Part shown: positions 17,291 to 23,349 of the stretch, piece by piece | Layout: every line of letters starts with the position of its first letter | How positions within the stretch are numbered: position 1 is the first letter of the stretch | Source: a virus | Strand: one strand, 5' to 3' | IMG/VR virus record: IMGVR_UViG_3300027574_000005 | Coordinates: 1-27,172 of that record | DNA: 27,172 bases | Notes under the pieces: model-generated | What the model was told of the DNA's origin: nothing | Database searches by the model: none | Seen by the model: the letters and a program-made list of their open reading frames with translations, nothing else | Translations under genes and position numbers: made by a program

Positions 17291-17319
17291 TTGACATAAA
17301 GTATATTGTCTACTATACT
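17291..17319 (+). promoter_or_regulatory. strong early promoter PR1 with built-in dyad
   Basis: TTGACA (17291-17296), 17 bases, TATACT (17314-17319): a near-consensus sigma-70 promoter, with transcription expected to start near 17326, about 40 bases before the first early gene. The dyad AAGTATA (17299-17305) and TATACTT (17314-17320), separated by eight bases, covers the spacer and -10 box and is a candidate operator. The promoter at 23942 matches this one over about 28 of 32 bases. Confidence 0.8.
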
Positions 17320-17366
17320 TATTATGTAACGTAATTAAAAGAAGTGTCAAAAAAGGGGATATTTAG

Positions 17367-17585
17367 ATGAAAAAATTATTTATAACCGGCTCGGCAATTA
17401 TATTAACGCTAAGCTCCATTTTCACGATTCCAGTTAGTTTAATAATGTCCGGACTGACCGCTGCCTACACATCTTATGCATGGGGATTTGCATCGCTCTT
17501 TTTCGTGGCGATGGGAATAATTGGCTGCTGGCTATGCAACCACAATGACTGTTTATTGCCGAAATATGATTTAGGAGATGATTAA
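17367..17585 (+). CDS. small membrane protein, first early gene
   Basis: This 72-aa protein has two hydrophobic segments (about residues 5-27 and 36-57) and a short polar tail with a Cys pair (CWLCNHNDC) ending LPKYDLGDD. GGGG lies nine bases before the ATG. It is the first gene after the strong promoter PR1. Early small membrane proteins of phages often act in superinfection exclusion or host inhibition, but I do not recognise the family and do not assign that role. Confidence 0.65.
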   Translation: MKKLFITGSAIILTLSSIFTIPVSLIMSGLTAAYTSYAWGFASLFFVAMGIIGCWLCNHNDCLLPKYDLGDD

Positions 17586-17587
17586 AA

Positions 17588-17713
17588 ATGGATGACCATC
17601 AATTAGATTATTATGCGCCCAACGATCGAGAAGAAGATTCAGAAACTGACTACATGGCATCTTTTCCAATAGATGTTATTGAAGATGATACATGGGATTA
17701 TATAGGATATTAA
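17588..17713 (+). CDS. small acidic protein
   Basis: This 41-aa product (MDDHQLDYYAPNDREEDSET, ending DDTWDYIGY) has about a third Asp and Glu and almost no basic residues. GGAG lies ten bases before the ATG, and the start is two bases after the previous stop. Very acidic small early proteins are sometimes DNA mimics or host-protein inhibitors; this is only a possibility here. The clear ribosome-binding site and tight spacing support it as real. Confidence 0.55.
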   Translation: MDDHQLDYYAPNDREEDSETDYMASFPIDVIEDDTWDYIGY

Positions 17714-17729
17714 AAGGAAAAAATTTAAC

Positions 17730-18011
17730 ATGAAAAAAGTAATTAACAATGACAAAAGTGTAACCATTACATTTAACAATAGAGAGTATGATTTGGTTAG
17801 ATGCTGCCTTTCTTCTTTGATGAAAAAAAATGGAATAGAAGGGAAGTTAACAATAAAAAAATTCTTAAAAAAAGTTGACTTATGGAGTATTTTTTGTAGG
17901 CTTCACTCTGAAGAAGCGTTGTTTGCAACCGGTAAAGACATGATAGAAGCTACAATAGAATTTTTAGGAGATGCAGTAGAGGTGCACGAGACAGAAAAAA
18001 TGGATGCATGA
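17730..18011 (+). CDS. early protein of unknown function, 93 aa
   Basis: MKKVINNDKSVTITFNNREY starts a small alpha/beta-looking protein with two adjacent Cys (RCCLSSLMKK) and a helical C-terminus. AAGGA is present upstream, with a rather long 11-base spacing. It overlaps the ATG of one possible start of the next gene. No known domain is recognised. Confidence 0.6.
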   Translation: MKKVINNDKSVTITFNNREYDLVRCCLSSLMKKNGIEGKLTIKKFLKKVDLWSIFCRLHSEEALFATGKDMIEATIEFLGDAVEVHETEKMDA

Positions 18012-18021
18012 GGACATTATT

Positions 18022-18246
18022 ATGAAATACTTTACAATTTTAGTTAAGAATAAAAATGAGAAAACAGTTATGTCCATTTCATTAACTGATTTTAATGATG
18101 TACGTCGTTATTGTGAGATATCAGCAAAAAATATAGAAGAACATGATTCAATAATAGTAACGCAGAATGATACGGCATCTGCTTCCATGTATGGATTTAT
18201 TTGCGCTATTCAATTACCGGACGATGATAAACTAAGGGTTATATAA
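18022..18246 (+). CDS. early protein of unknown function, 74 aa
   Basis: I choose ATG 18022 because GAGG lies eight bases upstream; an earlier ATG at 18004 would overlap the preceding gene by eight bases and lacks a site of its own. The protein begins MKYFTILVKNKNEKTVMSIS, an alternation of strands typical of a small alpha/beta fold, with SLTDFNDVRRYCEISAKNIE as a helix. Its stop overlaps the next start (TAATG), implying translational coupling. No family recognised. Confidence 0.6.
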   Translation: MKYFTILVKNKNEKTVMSISLTDFNDVRRYCEISAKNIEEHDSIIVTQNDTASASMYGFICAIQLPDDDKLRVI

Positions 18247-18626
18247 TGGAAGATTACACCAAAGAATTTCAAGAGCTTGATTTTGCACTGAGGGATATGA
18301 TTAAAAAAGAATTAAGTATAGGCCTACAAGATTTAACTATTTTAAGGATGTGGGCTCAATTTTTCATAGAGCACACTCAAAAAGATAAATCATTTTATGA
18401 GATGATATCTTTCAAGATGGAATCATCTTGTCCCGATTCTTTTTGGGAAGAAATAGAAGTAGACTGTATAAACTTAGCTAATAAATTAGAGTCAGTGCAT
18501 AATAATTTTATTAAAATACAATTTGAAGAGCCAGCGGATAAAATGAACTTGGTTTTTAAGGAGCTGGGAAGTGTCCTTATTCAAGAATTGGATGAAATAG
18601 AAAAAATAGATAAGACTATTCACTAA
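18246..18626 (+). CDS. early acidic helical protein, 126 aa
   Basis: The protein is mostly helical and acidic (MEDYTKEFQELDFALRDMIK at the start, VLIQELDEIEKIDKTIH at the end) with a CPDSFWEEIEVDCINLANK segment in the middle. It is coupled to the previous gene by TAATG. No enzyme motif, membrane segment or recognisable domain is seen. Confidence 0.6.
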   Translation: MEDYTKEFQELDFALRDMIKKELSIGLQDLTILRMWAQFFIEHTQKDKSFYEMISFKMESSCPDSFWEEIEVDCINLANKLESVHNNFIKIQFEEPADKMNLVFKELGSVLIQELDEIEKIDKTIH

Positions 18627-18635
18627 GGATTTGAA

Positions 18636-18989
18636 ATGAAAAACCGTTAATGTAATTGCTGCGAAATAGATTATGAAGATGAGCATGATTATCTTAATGT
18701 AATTATATATAGTGTAGATTGCCTTGAATGCCGGGAAAGGGTTGTTGAGCAAAAAAAACAGATAGAGCAGACGAAAAGTTATATTTGCACCCTTCCTGAA
18801 AGCATTAAAAATGAAGAAGAAAATTCCAATATAGCATCTTTCGCGGAAAAGTTAGCCTGCTTAATTAGAGAAAAAAGTGAGATGCATGTAAGTCAATATG
18901 AAGTTTTTCACGCGCAAGGGCTGACACAGTCCCTCACCTTATTAAAAAATTTAGTTGCTAAATACAAATCAGAAGGACGCTTTAAATGA
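18636..18989 (+). pseudogene. Cys-rich small protein gene interrupted by an in-frame TAA at codon 5
   Basis: A good ribosome-binding site (AAGGA, then six bases) precedes ATG 18636, but after MKNR comes TAA (18648-18650). The same frame then stays open for 112 codons to TGA 18987-18989, which overlaps the next ATG as ATGA, exactly as the neighbouring genes do. The downstream reading (CNCCEIDYEDEHDYLNVIIY, then VDCLECRERVVEQKKQIEQ) has CNCC and CLEC pairs followed by a coiled coil, like a zinc-binding protein. No ATG, GTG or TTG follows the stop closely enough to restart. It is most likely a nonsense mutation, or a sequencing error; readthrough is possible. Confidence 0.6.
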
Positions 18990-19195
18990 CAGTCAGAAAA
19001 TGTAATAAATGTGATTGGTTTTGGGATGGCGCAGATTGCTCTGGCTGTAAGATGGAGTTATCAGCTATGGGGTTATCAGGCAAGCTTTCTGGAGAGGACA
19101 CAGCAGGGTTTGGTTTTGAATTTACAGATAAAACCATATACAAATTAGCAAATGCAGTATGCGATGAAATGGAAAAAAGAGGAATTTTAAAATGA
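18986..19195 (+). CDS. small CxxC zinc-ribbon-like early protein
   Basis: This 69-aa protein starts MTVRKCNKCDWFWDGADCSGC: two CxxC pairs ten residues apart suggest one bound zinc. The rest is a Gly-rich stretch and a C-terminal helix (TIYKLANAVCDEMEKRGILK). It is coupled by ATGA overlaps at both ends. Nucleic-acid or protein binding is likely for such a fold, but the target is unknown. Confidence 0.65.
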   Translation: MTVRKCNKCDWFWDGADCSGCKMELSAMGLSGKLSGEDTAGFGFEFTDKTIYKLANAVCDEMEKRGILK

Positions 19196-19233
19196 CATTA
19201 GATTTATTGGAGGGAGATTTAAATAATGTTTAA
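19192..19233 (+). other. 13-codon bridging micro-ORF
   Basis: ATGA at 19192-19195 opens a short frame reading MTLDLLEGDLNNV that ends at 19233, eight bases inside the next gene. It contains that gene's ribosome-binding site (GGAGGGAG). Ribosomes finishing it would be set down at the next start, so it may serve only for coupling. A similar arrangement occurs at 25718. Confidence 0.3.
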
Positions 19234-19474
19234 AAATAAAAAATTACAAGAAGAATTGAGCATGGCTCATCAATATCAAGATGAATTGCTTAATGAAATA
19301 AAAAGATTGAGAGAAAAGCGAGTTAACCTTGATTATAAAATAGAATCACTAACATATGTCTGTAAATTTTGGCAAGATCAATTTAACGACCTTAAAAAAG
19401 CAATAAAAGATGGCGATAATATATGCCCGACTTGTTCTAAATTATTAAGACTTCAGGGGGATAATTCCGAATAA
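19226..19474 (+). CDS. small coiled-coil protein with a C-terminal CxxC
   Basis: The 82-aa product starts MFKNKKLQEELSMAHQYQDE and forms a heptad-type coiled coil over residues about 5-45, followed by a short helix and CPTCSKLLRLQGDNSE at the end. GGAGGGAG lies a little far (about eleven bases) upstream. It overlaps the next gene by TAATG. A single CxxC could pair with another in a dimer to bind zinc. Function unknown. Confidence 0.6.
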   Translation: MFKNKKLQEELSMAHQYQDELLNEIKRLREKRVNLDYKIESLTYVCKFWQDQFNDLKKAIKDGDNICPTCSKLLRLQGDNSE

Positions 19475-19692
19475 TGACAGCAAATGAATTAATAAATATA
19501 CTCAAATCATTTGACCCTAATGCTAAAGTTAAATATGCCGCTTACAGTGAGGAACATGAAGGATTACCGTATTATATGCCTTTAAATATAATTGATGTTT
19601 CGAGCTACATGGGGAATATATTGTTATCAACACAAGAAAAATTTATGTACCCAGATAAATTTCTTGATGATGAAGAAAAAAGGACTTATTAA
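19474..19692 (+). CDS. small early protein, 72 aa, of a common phage type
   Basis: The start MTANELINILKSFDPNAKVK followed by a short beta part resembles the many small phage proteins that begin with a 'T-x-x-E-L-I-x-x-L-x-x-x-x-P-x-A-x-V' helix and strand. Their role is not known. Coupled to the upstream gene by TAATG, and directly followed by the next gene. The C-terminus is acidic (YPDKFLDDEEKRTY). Confidence 0.6.
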   Translation: MTANELINILKSFDPNAKVKYAAYSEEHEGLPYYMPLNIIDVSSYMGNILLSTQEKFMYPDKFLDDEEKRTY

Positions 19693-19935
19693 ATGTCATT
19701 CACCCGCTACAAAATAAACTACCCAAAAACATTAGCTTACGAAAAAGCCAAATATACAATGTCTACTCGAGATACTTTAAAAATTATCGAGTCCATTGGT
19801 GAATTATCTCCGACAGCTGAAATAAAAATTAAGAAGAAAGCCTATGATAGCTTGGTTAATTTATTGCATCCATTAGAGCAGATACAAGCTAAAAATGGAA
19901 TGAGGTGGAATTTTGTTAGCGTGGTACCCGTGTAA
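19693..19935 (+). CDS. early protein of unknown function, 80 aa
   Basis: The ATG follows the previous stop immediately. The 80-aa protein is basic and helical (MSFTRYKINYPKTLAYEKAK, then KIIESIGELSPTAEIKIKKK) and ends WNFVSVVPV. No motif is recognised. Confidence 0.55.
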   Translation: MSFTRYKINYPKTLAYEKAKYTMSTRDTLKIIESIGELSPTAEIKIKKKAYDSLVNLLHPLEQIQAKNGMRWNFVSVVPV

Positions 19936-19956
19936 ATATAATATAGGAATTAATAG

Positions 19957-20451
19957 ATGCCGAATAATGTAAAAAACCATTTATCTTTTACCGGTAACAA
20001 AAATAACATTTTATCCCTGATAAAATTTGTTGAAAGCAATAAATCTATTTTTGATTTTAATAAAATAATTGAATGTCCGCCAATATTTGAGAATATATAC
20101 AGCAAATACTCTCCAGCCACATTAAGAGAAGAATACTTTAGAATGGACGAGGAATATGATGTAATGCTGTCAAAAGAAGAGTGTGAAATATTGCGCGAAC
20201 AATATGGGCACATAGGTTGGTATGACTGGAGGACCGCCAAGTGGGGAACTAAGTGGAATGCATACAACGTTGGTAAATGGAGCACAAAAAGAGGGGCGCA
20301 AATAACATTTGAGACTGCCTGGGAAAGCCCTGAACCTGTTCTAAGAGAATTAATGAGAACATTCTCTTCTGTGAGCTTAAAGGTCAAGTGTACCGGAGAA
20401 GTGCATTCACCTTATAGCTACTGTATTAAGGCAAGTGGGGTACCGGTATGA
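19957..20451 (+). CDS. Api92-like / ferredoxin-fold early protein
   Basis: This 164-aa protein has the hallmark of the Api92-like family found in phages and plasmids (related to the DUF1281/YubB group): an N-terminal PNNVKNHLSFTGN strand, then IGWYDWRTAKWGTKWNAYNV around residues 87-106, then ITFETAWESPEPVLREL. The family adopts a ferredoxin-like fold; its biochemical role is not established. AGGAA lies upstream of the ATG. Its end overlaps the next start (ATGA). It is one of the few early genes whose family I recognise. Confidence 0.75.
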   Translation: MPNNVKNHLSFTGNKNNILSLIKFVESNKSIFDFNKIIECPPIFENIYSKYSPATLREEYFRMDEEYDVMLSKEECEILREQYGHIGWYDWRTAKWGTKWNAYNVGKWSTKRGAQITFETAWESPEPVLRELMRTFSSVSLKVKCTGEVHSPYSYCIKASGVPV

Positions 20452-20780
20452 ATAATGAAAAATTACGAGAAAAATTAAATAAAGCGTTAGATAAAAATAC
20501 AAAAAATCACTTTGCTGACATCCTTACAGAAGGCGCACTCTATCATTTAATAAATAACCATATAAAACAAACTGTAAGCAATGATTTTATTTTTTGTATT
20601 AACGCCTATATACACCCAATAAGTGGATTTACACATTTTTACATGATCACAGACAATCCATCTACAGAATGCCACGTTTCGATCGAAACGGACAGAGGTT
20701 ATAATAAAAATTGGGTAGCTAGAGCATTTTTTAATTTTATATTGGACAATGTAAGCTGCATGCTAGAGGAATTAAAATGA
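20448..20780 (+). CDS. early protein of unknown function, 110 aa
   Basis: The protein starts MNNEKLREKLNKALDKNTKN (helical), and continues as a mixed alpha/beta domain with FCINAYIHPISGFTHFYMIT. It is joined to both neighbours by ATGA overlaps. No catalytic motif or known domain is recognised. Confidence 0.6.
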   Translation: MNNEKLREKLNKALDKNTKNHFADILTEGALYHLINNHIKQTVSNDFIFCINAYIHPISGFTHFYMITDNPSTECHVSIETDRGYNKNWVARAFFNFILDNVSCMLEELK

Positions 20781-20971
20781 ACTTCATTAAAAAACTTTTA
20801 CATAACAAACAAATAAAATATAAAATTAAACTAATCCATGAAAAGAAATTACTTCTATCTAAATTAATGCCGACAATCCCCCCATCAAACGGGACGGCTA
20901 TAACAATATTATTACAAGACCTGGAAGTACTAGAATTAGAAGAGATACAATTAATAAGGGAATTACAATGA
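20777..20971 (+). CDS. small basic-then-acidic early protein, 64 aa
   Basis: The N-terminal half is Lys-rich and helical (MNFIKKLLHNKQIKYKIKLI), the C-terminal half acidic and Leu-rich (LQDLEVLELEEIQLIRELQ). ATGA overlaps with both neighbours support that it is translated. An amphipathic N-terminal helix could touch membrane or nucleic acid. No family recognised. Confidence 0.5.
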   Translation: MNFIKKLLHNKQIKYKIKLIHEKKLLLSKLMPTIPPSNGTAITILLQDLEVLELEEIQLIRELQ

Positions 20972-21207
20972 ATGATTTTCATAAGGAAGAAAATGAAGTT
21001 ATAGGTTTTTTATTTGAAGATGGAAAAGGATATTTTGGACAGTTAGCCGTCGATGAATTTAAAAAAGGAGGTAAAATAAATCAGTTTATAACAAGAGGCG
21101 TGACACGTCTTATGTCTGCCGCTGATTTGGGAGAAAAATGGGGGAGATGGGCCGATACGATGCCAACATTATTTTTAAAATCGGATTTTTATAAGAAGGA
21201 GCCGTAA
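20968..21207 (+). CDS. early protein of unknown function, 79 aa
   Basis: The product starts MNDFHKEENEVIGFLFEDGK and contains LAVDEFKKGGKINQFITRGV and WGRWADTMPTLFLKSDFYKK. It looks like a small alpha/beta domain. ATGA overlap upstream and TAATG overlap downstream place it in the translationally coupled chain. No known domain. Confidence 0.6.
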   Translation: MNDFHKEENEVIGFLFEDGKGYFGQLAVDEFKKGGKINQFITRGVTRLMSAADLGEKWGRWADTMPTLFLKSDFYKKEP

Positions 21208-21554
21208 TGAAATTCCCCCCTGCTGAACTTGAACCTCAAGTACAAATTAATATGCAAGATAAATTGCAAATTGAATTAGATAAGCTATGCATTAAATTTA
21301 ATTTGCTTGAGATACGAAGGGTGAGAATTACTGATCGGGCGGCAGAACATGGTTGGGTATTTTCATTAATATTGGGTAACGGAGTTAAAAAAGAAGATGA
21401 ATCTCTTCCCTCTCATCTAATGGGAAAATTTGGATGGGGAATTGATGCGCACGTAAGTATTGTCACTTTCCAACCTTGCAATGAAGATGCTATAGTAAAA
21501 GAATTTTTATCATGGATAATAAATAATTATAAAGCTACAAAGGACTGCCTTTAA
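21207..21554 (+). CDS. early protein of unknown function, 115 aa
   Basis: This protein begins MKFPPAELEPQVQINMQDKL, followed by a helix and then strands (RRVRITDRAAEHGWVFSLIL; WGIDAHVSIVTFQPC). The pattern resembles a small alpha/beta domain of the kind found in many phage-specific proteins. GGAG lies five bases before the ATG, and both ends are coupled by TAATG. Confidence 0.6.
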   Translation: MKFPPAELEPQVQINMQDKLQIELDKLCIKFNLLEIRRVRITDRAAEHGWVFSLILGNGVKKEDESLPSHLMGKFGWGIDAHVSIVTFQPCNEDAIVKEFLSWIINNYKATKDCL

Positions 21555-21760
21555 TGAATATAAATGATTGGAAAAGAAGTATACACGAAGCGTTAGAAGG
21601 TAAAAAACCACCAGCGTGGCCTGAGGATACCCTAACGAAAAAATTAATTGAAGAAATTTATGGTGACCATGCACTCCTTAAAGGATTTTCTTTGCATCAA
21701 AAACGTTTAATGTCTCTATTTATTCAGCATGTGAGTTTAAATGATAGGGATGACAGTTAA
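21554..21760 (+). CDS. early protein of unknown function, 68 aa
   Basis: MNINDWKRSIHEALEGKKPP begins a short helical protein with IEEIYGDHALLKGFSLHQKR in the middle and an Asp-rich end. It overlaps the preceding gene (TAATG) and the following zinc-ribbon-like gene. No family recognised. Confidence 0.55.
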   Translation: MNINDWKRSIHEALEGKKPPAWPEDTLTKKLIEEIYGDHALLKGFSLHQKRLMSLFIQHVSLNDRDDS

Positions 21761-21908
21761 CTATATATGCCCGGACTGTAACCATAATATGCGTTATTGG
21801 GGTATTAAAGGCTCATGGATTATGGCAAGATGTCGCTATTGCAAGATAAGCGGCGCTATAAGACTTTTAGCCTATGATACTAACACTCCCTTTCCCTCCG
21901 AGCCTTAA
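21741..21908 (+). CDS. small zinc-ribbon-like protein overlapping rusA
   Basis: This 55-aa frame lies between the 68-aa gene and rusA, overlapping them by 20 and 35 bases. It reads MIGMTVNYICPDCNHNMRYW, then GSWIMARCRYCKISGAIRLL: two CxxC pairs 17 residues apart, the normal spacing of a zinc ribbon. Start could be ATG 21741 (TGAG upstream) or 21750 (no room for a ribosome-binding site). Without it the gap before rusA would be an unusual hole in a tightly packed operon. Confidence 0.6.
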   Translation: MIGMTVNYICPDCNHNMRYWGIKGSWIMARCRYCKISGAIRLLAYDTNTPFPSEP

Positions 21909-22275
21909 TAAGCTATACGGGTACAACCCTAAAACGTGTTCACCCTATTTAAAACCTATAGGAAAACAGTACAAAATGGTCGCGGGTCTCTTAATTAAAC
22001 AACAAATAAAAGAAAATCAATTTGAGTTCATCGATAAGCCGTGTTCAATCATAGTCCATTTCTCACCCCCAGACCTCCGATTCCATGACATAGACAACCT
22101 ATACAAAATACTTTTCGACACCCTAACCTATGCAGGCGCATGGAAGGACGATAGTCTATGCAAGGAGCGGTATGACTGTAAGTTAGCGCCTGAAAAACCA
22201 GGAAGTTTAATATTACAGATTATTCCTTCGCATGAATTGTTGTTTCAGGTGCCCATTCCGTTTATTTATTTCTAG
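21874..22275 (+). CDS. rusA: RusA-type Holliday junction resolvase
   Basis: This 133-aa protein has the RusA pattern: PFPPSLNKLY at residues 6-15, then PPDLRFHDIDNLYKILFDTL (65-84) and AGAWKDDS (87-94). Asp72, Asp74 and Asp92 or Asp93 line up with the metal-binding Asp70, Asp72 and Asp91 of E. coli RusA. It cuts four-way DNA junctions, resolving replication or recombination intermediates before packaging. It closes the early operon and starts inside the upstream zinc-ribbon-like gene, which implies coupling. The last 15 residues (FQVPIPFIYF) are hydrophobic and extend past the usual end. Confidence 0.88.
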   Translation: MILTLPFPPSLNKLYGYNPKTCSPYLKPIGKQYKMVAGLLIKQQIKENQFEFIDKPCSIIVHFSPPDLRFHDIDNLYKILFDTLTYAGAWKDDSLCKERYDCKLAPEKPGSLILQIIPSHELLFQVPIPFIYF

Positions 22276-22406
22276 CGGCAATTTTCTCCAAATAAAGATA
22301 AACAACTATTATGATGCGATAAATCGAGTCGCAGAGCGAGTTTTTGAGTCGCATTCACTTTCATGTTCAAAATTGGAACCCAAGATAATTTTCTAATCAT
22401 GGTATT

Positions 22407-22430
22407 TTAAAAAGTTAATTAACTTTTTAA
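22407..22430. repeat. perfect 24-bp AT-rich palindrome
   Basis: The half-site TTAAAAAGTTAA (22407-22418) is followed directly by its exact reverse complement (22419-22430), with no spacer. The core GTTAATTAAC recurs nearly exactly (GTTTAATTAAC) at 22434-22444. With no loop it is a poor RNA hairpin, so a DNA-binding dimer or cruciform is more likely than a terminator. Confidence 0.7.
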
Positions 22431-22455
22431 TTTGTTTAATTAACACATTTATGAT

Positions 22456-22471
22456 TGTTCCATGTGGAACA
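22456..22471. promoter_or_regulatory. parS-like 16-bp site
   Basis: TGTTCCATGTGGAACA has 7-bp perfect arms around a central TG. It differs at one position, the eighth base, from TGTTCCACGTGGAACA, the parS-type sequence bound by chromosomal ParB of gammaproteobacteria such as Pseudomonas. No parA or parB gene is in the window. Binding is not shown; the lost central C could weaken it. Confidence 0.45.
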
Positions 22472-22500
22472 TAACCCTTCCTAATTTAAAAAACACACAC

Positions 22501-23316
22501 CTAATTAAATATTCGTTTAAGACGAGTATCTCTTTCATCACATTCTTTTTGTTTGAATTTAAACATTCGGTCCCGAATCATGATCATCCCAATTTCAAGT
22601 GTTAAACCCTTCTCAACATGACTTCTTAAAATTGCTGCGCCAGTGTTGTAAGATAGTTTACTTTCTGTGCATTCGTTGTAAAATTTAATAATATTGGCAA
22701 TAACATCAATTTCCGATTTATAGCTTCTTGGTGCAACGTTTTTATATAGGGTGCTACATGCGTATGGGATTGACTGTTTTAATTGAATGGCGGTGGGTGT
22801 TTGATCGATTTTGGTGTACCTTGAGGGATGGCTGTCTCGGCTGTTCGGCAATTTTGTATGTAAAAATGGCTGTCTGCTCTCTCCGATCGTAGATCCCAAA
22901 CTCTCTACAAAGTTTGTTTTTATAGTTTGTGATATAGGAGGGGTCTTGATCCGACAAAATGGCGGATCAAGAATTGACTTATCCACAGGTTTATCCACAG
23001 ACTTATCCACATTTGGCAGATCAAGATTTTTAGCACACTTTTTATCCGCCATTTCGTTTACTATTTGCTCTATTTTAGCATAGTTTGGTCTAATTAAAGC
23101 CACCTGTCTTCGCTGATATTCGACTAAAATATATTCATTTTGACGTAGGTAACGCATGGCGCGATCTACAGTTCTTATTGAACAACACATAATTTTTGAA
23201 ATCGTTTCAGTTCCAGCATAACAAAAAGATTTCTTAATGGATAATTTTAGAATGAGCTCTAAGAGCAGTTTTGCTCTGCGATTGGGTATGTTGACTTTGT
23301 TGATTTTTTTGTACAC
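22501..23316 (-). CDS. HTH replication initiator-like protein carrying the origin in its gene
   Basis: This 271-aa protein starts at GTG 23316, with AGGAAG seven bases upstream. Residues about 36-60 (TETISKIMCCSIRTVDRAMR) form a winged helix-turn-helix of the type in phage and plasmid replication initiators; the wing follows (EYILVEYQRRQVALIRPNY). Residues 103-114, VDKSVDKPVDKS, are the translation of three DnaA boxes. A Pro/Ser-rich linker leads to a C-terminal helical domain (VIANIIKFYNECTESKLSYN), where a helicase or loader would bind in lambda O-like proteins. It is the only minus-strand gene in the early half. Initiator function is inferred from the fold and the embedded origin. Confidence 0.65.
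   Translation of the reverse strand: MYKKINKVNIPNRRAKLLLELILKLSIKKSFCYAGTETISKIMCCSIRTVDRAMRYLRQNEYILVEYQRRQVALIRPNYAKIEQIVNEMADKKCAKNLDLPNVDKSVDKPVDKSILDPPFCRIKTPPISQTIKTNFVESLGSTIGESRQPFLHTKLPNSRDSHPSRYTKIDQTPTAIQLKQSIPYACSTLYKNVAPRSYKSEIDVIANIIKFYNECTESKLSYNTGAAILRSHVEKGLTLEIGMIMIRDRMFKFKQKECDERDTRLKRIFN
22803..23026. other. candidate replication origin inside the initiator gene
   Basis: Three perfect DnaA boxes, TTATCCACA, stand at 22979, 22991 and 23003, spaced 12 bases. To their left is a 10-bp inverted repeat, TCTTGATCCG (22944-22953) and CGGATCAAGA (22963-22972). To their right a copy of the same unit recurs as GGCAGATCAAGA (23015-23026). Six GATC sites occur at 22803, 22885, 22892, 22948, 22965 and 23019, several times the number expected. 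An AT-rich stretch at 22905-22935 could melt. This layout resembles lambda ori inside gene O and DnaA-dependent plasmid origins. Confidence 0.7.
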
Positions 23317-23349
23317 TATATAACTTCCTGTTATAGATATCGTGACGGG

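Larger units (their letters stand above)
22276..22500. other. gene-free convergent region between rusA and the initiator gene
   Basis: These 225 bases separate the ends of two convergent genes. No open frame is worth calling and no clear GC hairpin with a U-tract is seen, although a terminator would be expected. GAGTCGCA occurs twice (22326-22333, 22346-22353) 20 bases apart. The right half contains the 24-bp palindrome and the parS-like site described separately. Confidence 0.5.

Noticed and set aside
18492-18752. Minus-strand open frame opposite the interrupted gene
   Set aside because: It reads as a Phe/Ile/Tyr-rich shadow of A-rich plus-strand coding sequence; neighbours are all plus strand and coupled.
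22456-22471. Interpretation of the parS-like site as a transcription terminator
   Set aside because: The loop would be only two bases and no U-tract follows, so an RNA hairpin is implausible.
22979-23011. CRISPR-like or general tandem repeat
   Set aside because: Units of 12 bases with a 9-base conserved core match DnaA boxes exactly; there are no spacers of CRISPR size and no array elsewhere in the window.
22811-23083. Plus-strand frame across the origin
   Set aside because: No ribosome-binding site or family; it is antisense to the HTH protein, whose frame has a clear domain.
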